64,000 bases of DNA from Parvularcula sp964556115 (GTDB lineage: Bacteria; Pseudomonadota; Alphaproteobacteria; Caulobacterales; Parvularculaceae). Location: contig CAZKVC010000012.1 in assembly GCA_964556115.1 (NCBI GenBank), positions 16,452 through 80,451 of the forward strand, written 5' to 3'. The translations under genes and the position numbers were made by a program. The notes below the pieces were generated by a model. That model saw nothing but the letters and a program-made list of their open reading frames with translations, did not search any database and was not told the origin of the DNA. Below are positions 61,401 to 64,000 of the stretch, piece by piece; position 1 is the first letter of the stretch, and the number at the start of each line of letters is the position of its first letter.

Positions 61401-61520
61401 ATGGCCAAAGACAAGACTGACAAACCCGCCGCCAAGACGAACACCGTCACCGCCGGCAAGGACAGCCCCGCGCTGAAGCCGAAAAAGACGAAGACCACCG
61501 TCCGCGCCGGCAAACGCTAA
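61401..61520 (+). CDS. Tiny Lys/Thr-rich protein (39 residues)
   Basis: ATG with AAGGA spaced seven bases upstream starts a 39-codon frame. The product is strongly basic (10 Lys, 2 Arg, few acidic) with Ala, Pro and Thr and no hydrophobic core, so it is likely disordered and may bind nucleic acid or ribosomes. It sits between prpB and a terminator-like hairpin and has its own leader, which supports a real gene. It is too short for usual gene finding; unknown function. Confidence 0.55.
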   Translation: MAKDKTDKPAAKTNTVTAGKDSPALKPKKTKTTVRAGKR

Positions 61521-61568
61521 ACTTCAAGGCGCAAAGGCGGCCCGATGAGCCGCTCTGGCGCTTCACCT

Positions 61569-61602
61569 CCCGGTCGGTCCTTGCGGGCTGGCCGGGCCTT
61601 TT
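61569..61602 (+). terminator. Probable terminator after the tiny basic gene
   Basis: CCCGGTC (61569-61575) pairs with GGCCGGG (61590-61596) with one G-T pair, then CCTTTT follows. Confidence 0.55.
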
Positions 61603-61688
61603 CGTTCACCCCAATTTAGCACCTCCGCATCAACCTCTTCGCAAGAATGTGATCTTCAGCTACACATTCGCGAAGGCGGGAGGCAGAT

Positions 61689-62123
61689 ATGGTGCGCGTG
61701 GTGACACTTTTGTGCGCGATGACGCTGGGATGGGGCATGGCGCAGGCTCAGCCTGTGATCGAGCGGCCCACCATTCATGTGCGGGACCTGACCACCACCG
61801 TCTATTTCGATTACGGCCAGAACGAGCTTGGCATGGCCGGAAGGCTTCTCGTGCGCGAGATGGCGGCCAAGGCCCGTGCTTCGGGTTACGACATGGCCAC
61901 CGTCGTTGGTCATACCGACCGCGCCGGACCCGACGAGCGGAACCTGCAGGATGGCCGTGCCCGCGCGGCGGCCGTCGCCCGCATCCTGGCTGAGCAGGGC
62001 TTTGCCGGTTCGGCCGTGCGGGTCGAAACGGCGGGCGAGAGCCAGCCCATCCGCGTCCATGAGGACGAGCGGCGCGAGCCCCTGAACCGCCGCGCCGTGG
62101 TGGTTTTCTCCTCCACCCACTAG
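61689..62123 (+). CDS. OmpA-family peptidoglycan-associated protein
   Basis: A 144-residue secreted protein. Signal ends near residue 20 (GMAQA). The rest is an OmpA C-terminal domain: VYFDYGQNELG, VVGHTDRAGPDERNLQDGRARAAAV and NRRAVVVF, which binds diaminopimelate of peptidoglycan. It lacks a lipobox and a barrel, so it may be a free periplasmic binding protein. ATG 61689; no strong ribosome site seen. Confidence 0.85.
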   Translation: MVRVVTLLCAMTLGWGMAQAQPVIERPTIHVRDLTTTVYFDYGQNELGMAGRLLVREMAAKARASGYDMATVVGHTDRAGPDERNLQDGRARAAAVARILAEQGFAGSAVRVETAGESQPIRVHEDERREPLNRRAVVVFSSTH

Positions 62124-62134
62124 GGTCCGGACCC
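62121..62134. repeat. Stop-codon palindrome, third copy
   Basis: TAGGGTCCGGACCC: the stop of the OmpA-like gene followed by a perfect 12-bp palindrome GGGTCCGGACCC (62123-62134). Same pattern as the sites at 14776 and 30036. Confidence 0.75.
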
Positions 62135-62243
62135 CAGCTCCTTTCCCGGCGCCTCCCACCGACTGGCGGCCCCGCGCCGAACAGCACATTTGCGCTCCTG
62201 TCTGCCCGTGCTAACCGCCGGGCGACATCAAGGGAGTGACAGT

Positions 62244-63401
62244 ATGTCGGATGAGGTTAAATACGGTCTGGCCGGGGTTCTTGCTGACGACACGGCAATT
62301 TCGAAGGTGGTGCCGGAAAGCAACTCGCTGACCTATCGCGGCTATGCGGTTCAGGATCTGGCGGTGAACGGCAGCTTCGAGGAAACCGCCTACCTCATCT
62401 GGAACGAAGAACTTCCGACCACCGACCAACTAGAAGCGTTCCGCAAGAAGGAGCGGGCGGAGCGCGGCATCTCGGGCGACCTCCACGACACCATCAAGCG
62501 CTATAACAAGGACGCGCACCCGATGGACATGGTGCGCACCTCGCTGAGCTTCCAAGGGCAGGAAGACAGGAAGGCCGACATCGGCTCGGGCATGAGCGAG
62601 GCGGGCTTCGACCGCGAGGGTCTCTACGATCTCGCCGTCAGGATGTATGCGCGCCTGCCTGAAATGGTCGCGGCGGAATACCGCCACCGCATCGGCGAGC
62701 AGCCGATCGACCCCGACCCTTCGCTGAGCTGGTCGGAGAACTTCTTCAAGATGTGCTTTGGCGAAGTCCCGGCCCCCGAAGTGGTCAAGTGCTTCGACGT
62801 GTCGATGGTTCTTTATGCGGAGCATAGCTTCAACGCATCGACCTTCACCGCGCGGGTGATCGCCTCCACCACCTCCGATATCTACTCCGCATGCGTCGGC
62901 GGCATCGGCGCCCTCAAGGGCCCGCTCCACGGCGGCGCCAACGAGGCGGTGATGCATACCCTCAAGGAGATCGGCGAACCCGGTAACGCCAGGCAGTGGA
63001 TGCTCGACGCCATCAGCCAGAAACGCAAGATCATGGGCTTCGGCCACCGGGTCTACCGTTCGGGCGACAGCCGCGTTCCGACGATGACGGACTATTTCAA
63101 GAAGATGGTCGATGTCGTCGGCACCGAGGAGGCCAGGAAATACTGGGAGATGTCCCGCATTCTCGACGACACCATGGTCGAAGAGAAAGGCATCTACCCG
63201 AACCTCGATTTCCCCGCGGGCCCAGCCTACTACCTCATGGGTTTCCCGATCCCGATGTTCACGCCGCTCTTCGTCATGAGCCGCATCACCGGCTGGACCG
63301 CCCACGTGATCGAGCAGCTGGGCAACAACAAGCTCATCCGTCCGCTCTCGGCCTATAATGGCGAGCAGCAGCGCGATTTCGTACCGATCGAAAAGCGCTG
63401 A
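62244..63401 (+). CDS. prpC: 2-methylcitrate synthase / citrate synthase
   Basis: A 385-residue type II-like citrate synthase of the PrpC length class. It joins propionyl-CoA (or acetyl-CoA) with oxaloacetate. Active-site blocks: VLYAEHSFNASTFTARV (substrate His), GALKGPLHGGANEAV and GFGHRVYRSGDSR (CoA and catalytic His), and Asp in FPAGPAYYLMG-type end segment. KYGLAGVLADDTAISKV is typical of PrpC N-terminus. With prpD and prpB in the window it gives the three methylcitrate cycle enzymes. AAGGGAG precedes ATG 62244. Confidence 0.92.
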   Translation: MSDEVKYGLAGVLADDTAISKVVPESNSLTYRGYAVQDLAVNGSFEETAYLIWNEELPTTDQLEAFRKKERAERGISGDLHDTIKRYNKDAHPMDMVRTSLSFQGQEDRKADIGSGMSEAGFDREGLYDLAVRMYARLPEMVAAEYRHRIGEQPIDPDPSLSWSENFFKMCFGEVPAPEVVKCFDVSMVLYAEHSFNASTFTARVIASTTSDIYSACVGGIGALKGPLHGGANEAVMHTLKEIGEPGNARQWMLDAISQKRKIMGFGHRVYRSGDSRVPTMTDYFKKMVDVVGTEEARKYWEMSRILDDTMVEEKGIYPNLDFPAGPAYYLMGFPIPMFTPLFVMSRITGWTAHVIEQLGNNKLIRPLSAYNGEQQRDFVPIEKR

Positions 63402-63444
63402 TGTTCTTCCAGTAGTTCATGGTGAAGCACGGAGGAAAGAGAAA

Positions 63445-63885
63445 ATGCGCTCAGCTTTCGTACTAATTTGCAGCTTCTTCGGTTTGCCGACCTTGGCATC
63501 CGCAGAGACCGTAGCACGATGCTACGCCTCTTCCGGGATTTCATACTTTGCAGAAGGTGGTGCTGTTAGTGGCGACTCAGCTGGCTTTCAGGATGATTCG
63601 ATATCCAAAGGTCAGATCATCCTAAATTTCGATTCTGCGGAACAGTATCTTGATGTCATTCATCTCGACGCGACTGGAAACGTTCGATCTGCAAGAGCTG
63701 AAGGCGCTACGGTAGTTCTTCATTTTGTCGATGATGACAACGTCAGCATCGGGGTCTCGTATGGCGGACAGACGGTCGAAACTTATTTATTCCGCCGGAA
63801 CGAAGGTGAAGTGATTTGGTCGCAGACGAAGATAAGTCCTATTCTTTCGAAGGTTGCAGTTCTGCGAGCGGCCTGCGATTTTTAA
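63445..63885 (+). CDS. Secreted protein of unknown function, AT-rich
   Basis: A 146-residue protein. Signal ends near residue 20 (LASA). The mature part is beta-rich with two cysteines (ETVARCYASS and RAACDF) that probably bridge. The base composition is visibly lower in GC than all neighbours and codons such as TTA, ATA and AAT occur, a sign of recent transfer or relaxed selection. GGAGGAAAG before ATG 63445. No family recognised. Confidence 0.7.
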   Translation: MRSAFVLICSFFGLPTLASAETVARCYASSGISYFAEGGAVSGDSAGFQDDSISKGQIILNFDSAEQYLDVIHLDATGNVRSARAEGATVVLHFVDDDNVSIGVSYGGQTVETYLFRRNEGEVIWSQTKISPILSKVAVLRAACDF

Positions 63886-63897
63886 GGGATCATCACA

Positions 63898-64000
63898 ATG
63901 ACCAGACCCCGCTTCCATCTCGCCTTTCCCGTGCACGACCTCGATGCGGCGCGCCGCTTCTATGGCGGTGTGCTTGGCTGCCCCGAGGGGCGGGAGGAAC
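63898..64000 (+). CDS. VOC-family (glyoxalase-like) protein, 3'-truncated
   Basis: Only the first ~34 codons are in the window. The translated start FHLAFPVHDLDAARRFYGG is a clear VOC domain beginning, with His at the first metal-ligand position and the AxxFYxxVLG pattern. Such small proteins include glyoxalases, dioxygenases and fosfomycin-type transferases; which one cannot be told from the fragment. ATG at 63898. Confidence 0.82.
   Translation, partial: MTRPRFHLAFPVHDLDAARRFYGGVLGCPEGREE

Overview
The window is a GC-rich chromosomal segment from a free-living, aerobic alphaproteobacterium. Supporting signs are a CckA-type hybrid histidine kinase with a CtrA-like box in front of it, an IscR-SufBCDS-SufT-SufA operon, PutP, TonB-dependent uptake, HWE-family light signalling, a VPLPA-CTERM protein and short palindromic REP-like elements of an alphaproteobacterial style. 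A Caulobacterales/Parvularculales-like marine lineage would fit, but no rRNA is present and I cannot fix the genus. There is no prophage, insertion sequence, plasmid origin or CRISPR array. Gene density is high and most genes are housekeeping or common accessory genes.

Layout. 1-7.2 kb: the end of a fasciclin protein, a patatin/DUF302 lipoprotein pair, the cckA-like kinase gene and putP. 7.3-13.1 kb: an uptake/catabolism module (AraC regulator, TonB-dependent receptor, alpha/beta hydrolase, MFS carrier). 13.1-15.7 kb: a convergent pair of cell-wall enzymes (L,D-transpeptidase and M15 peptidase) whose two stop codons form the arms of one perfect palindrome. 15.8-21.8 kb: a TPR hybrid kinase, tRNA-Ala(GGC), a 2OG-Fe(II) oxygenase and an MsbA-like ABC exporter. 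21.9-25.0 kb: a heme oxygenase-bacteriophytochrome operon. 25.7-30.0 kb: a complete type I secretion operon with no recognisable substrate beside it. 30.1-38.1 kb: fumC, a solitary RusA-family nuclease, a palindromic repeat pair, a GST, PhoH, cytochrome b561/YceI, a second 2OG oxygenase and small enzymes. 38.3-45.8 kb: a nine-gene suf operon carrying two cysteine desulfurases and one secreted protein of unknown function. 46.1-53.5 kb: a PRC-barrel-like protein, alaS, a cadherin-like/esterase lipoprotein, a Brp/Blh carotenoid dioxygenase and 3-hydroxyisobutyryl-CoA hydrolase. 53.6-56.3 kb: a VPLPA-CTERM protein and a serine hydrolase. 56.4-63.4 kb: prpD, prpB and prpC of the methylcitrate cycle, interleaved with stress-type and envelope genes. 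The window ends in an AT-richer secreted protein and the start of a VOC-family gene.

Functional themes. (i) Fe-S assembly under an IscR-like repressor. (ii) Light and chromophore biology: heme oxygenase makes biliverdin for the adjacent phytochrome kinase, and Blh would make retinal, although no rhodopsin gene is in view. (iii) Propionyl-CoA metabolism: 3-hydroxyisobutyryl-CoA hydrolase lies on the valine route that yields propionyl-CoA, which PrpC, PrpD and PrpB consume. (iv) Envelope building and export. No clearly new multi-gene system is evident. The best leads are the secreted protein inside the suf operon, the substrate-less type I secretion operon, Blh without rhodopsin, and the recurrent stop-codon palindromes.
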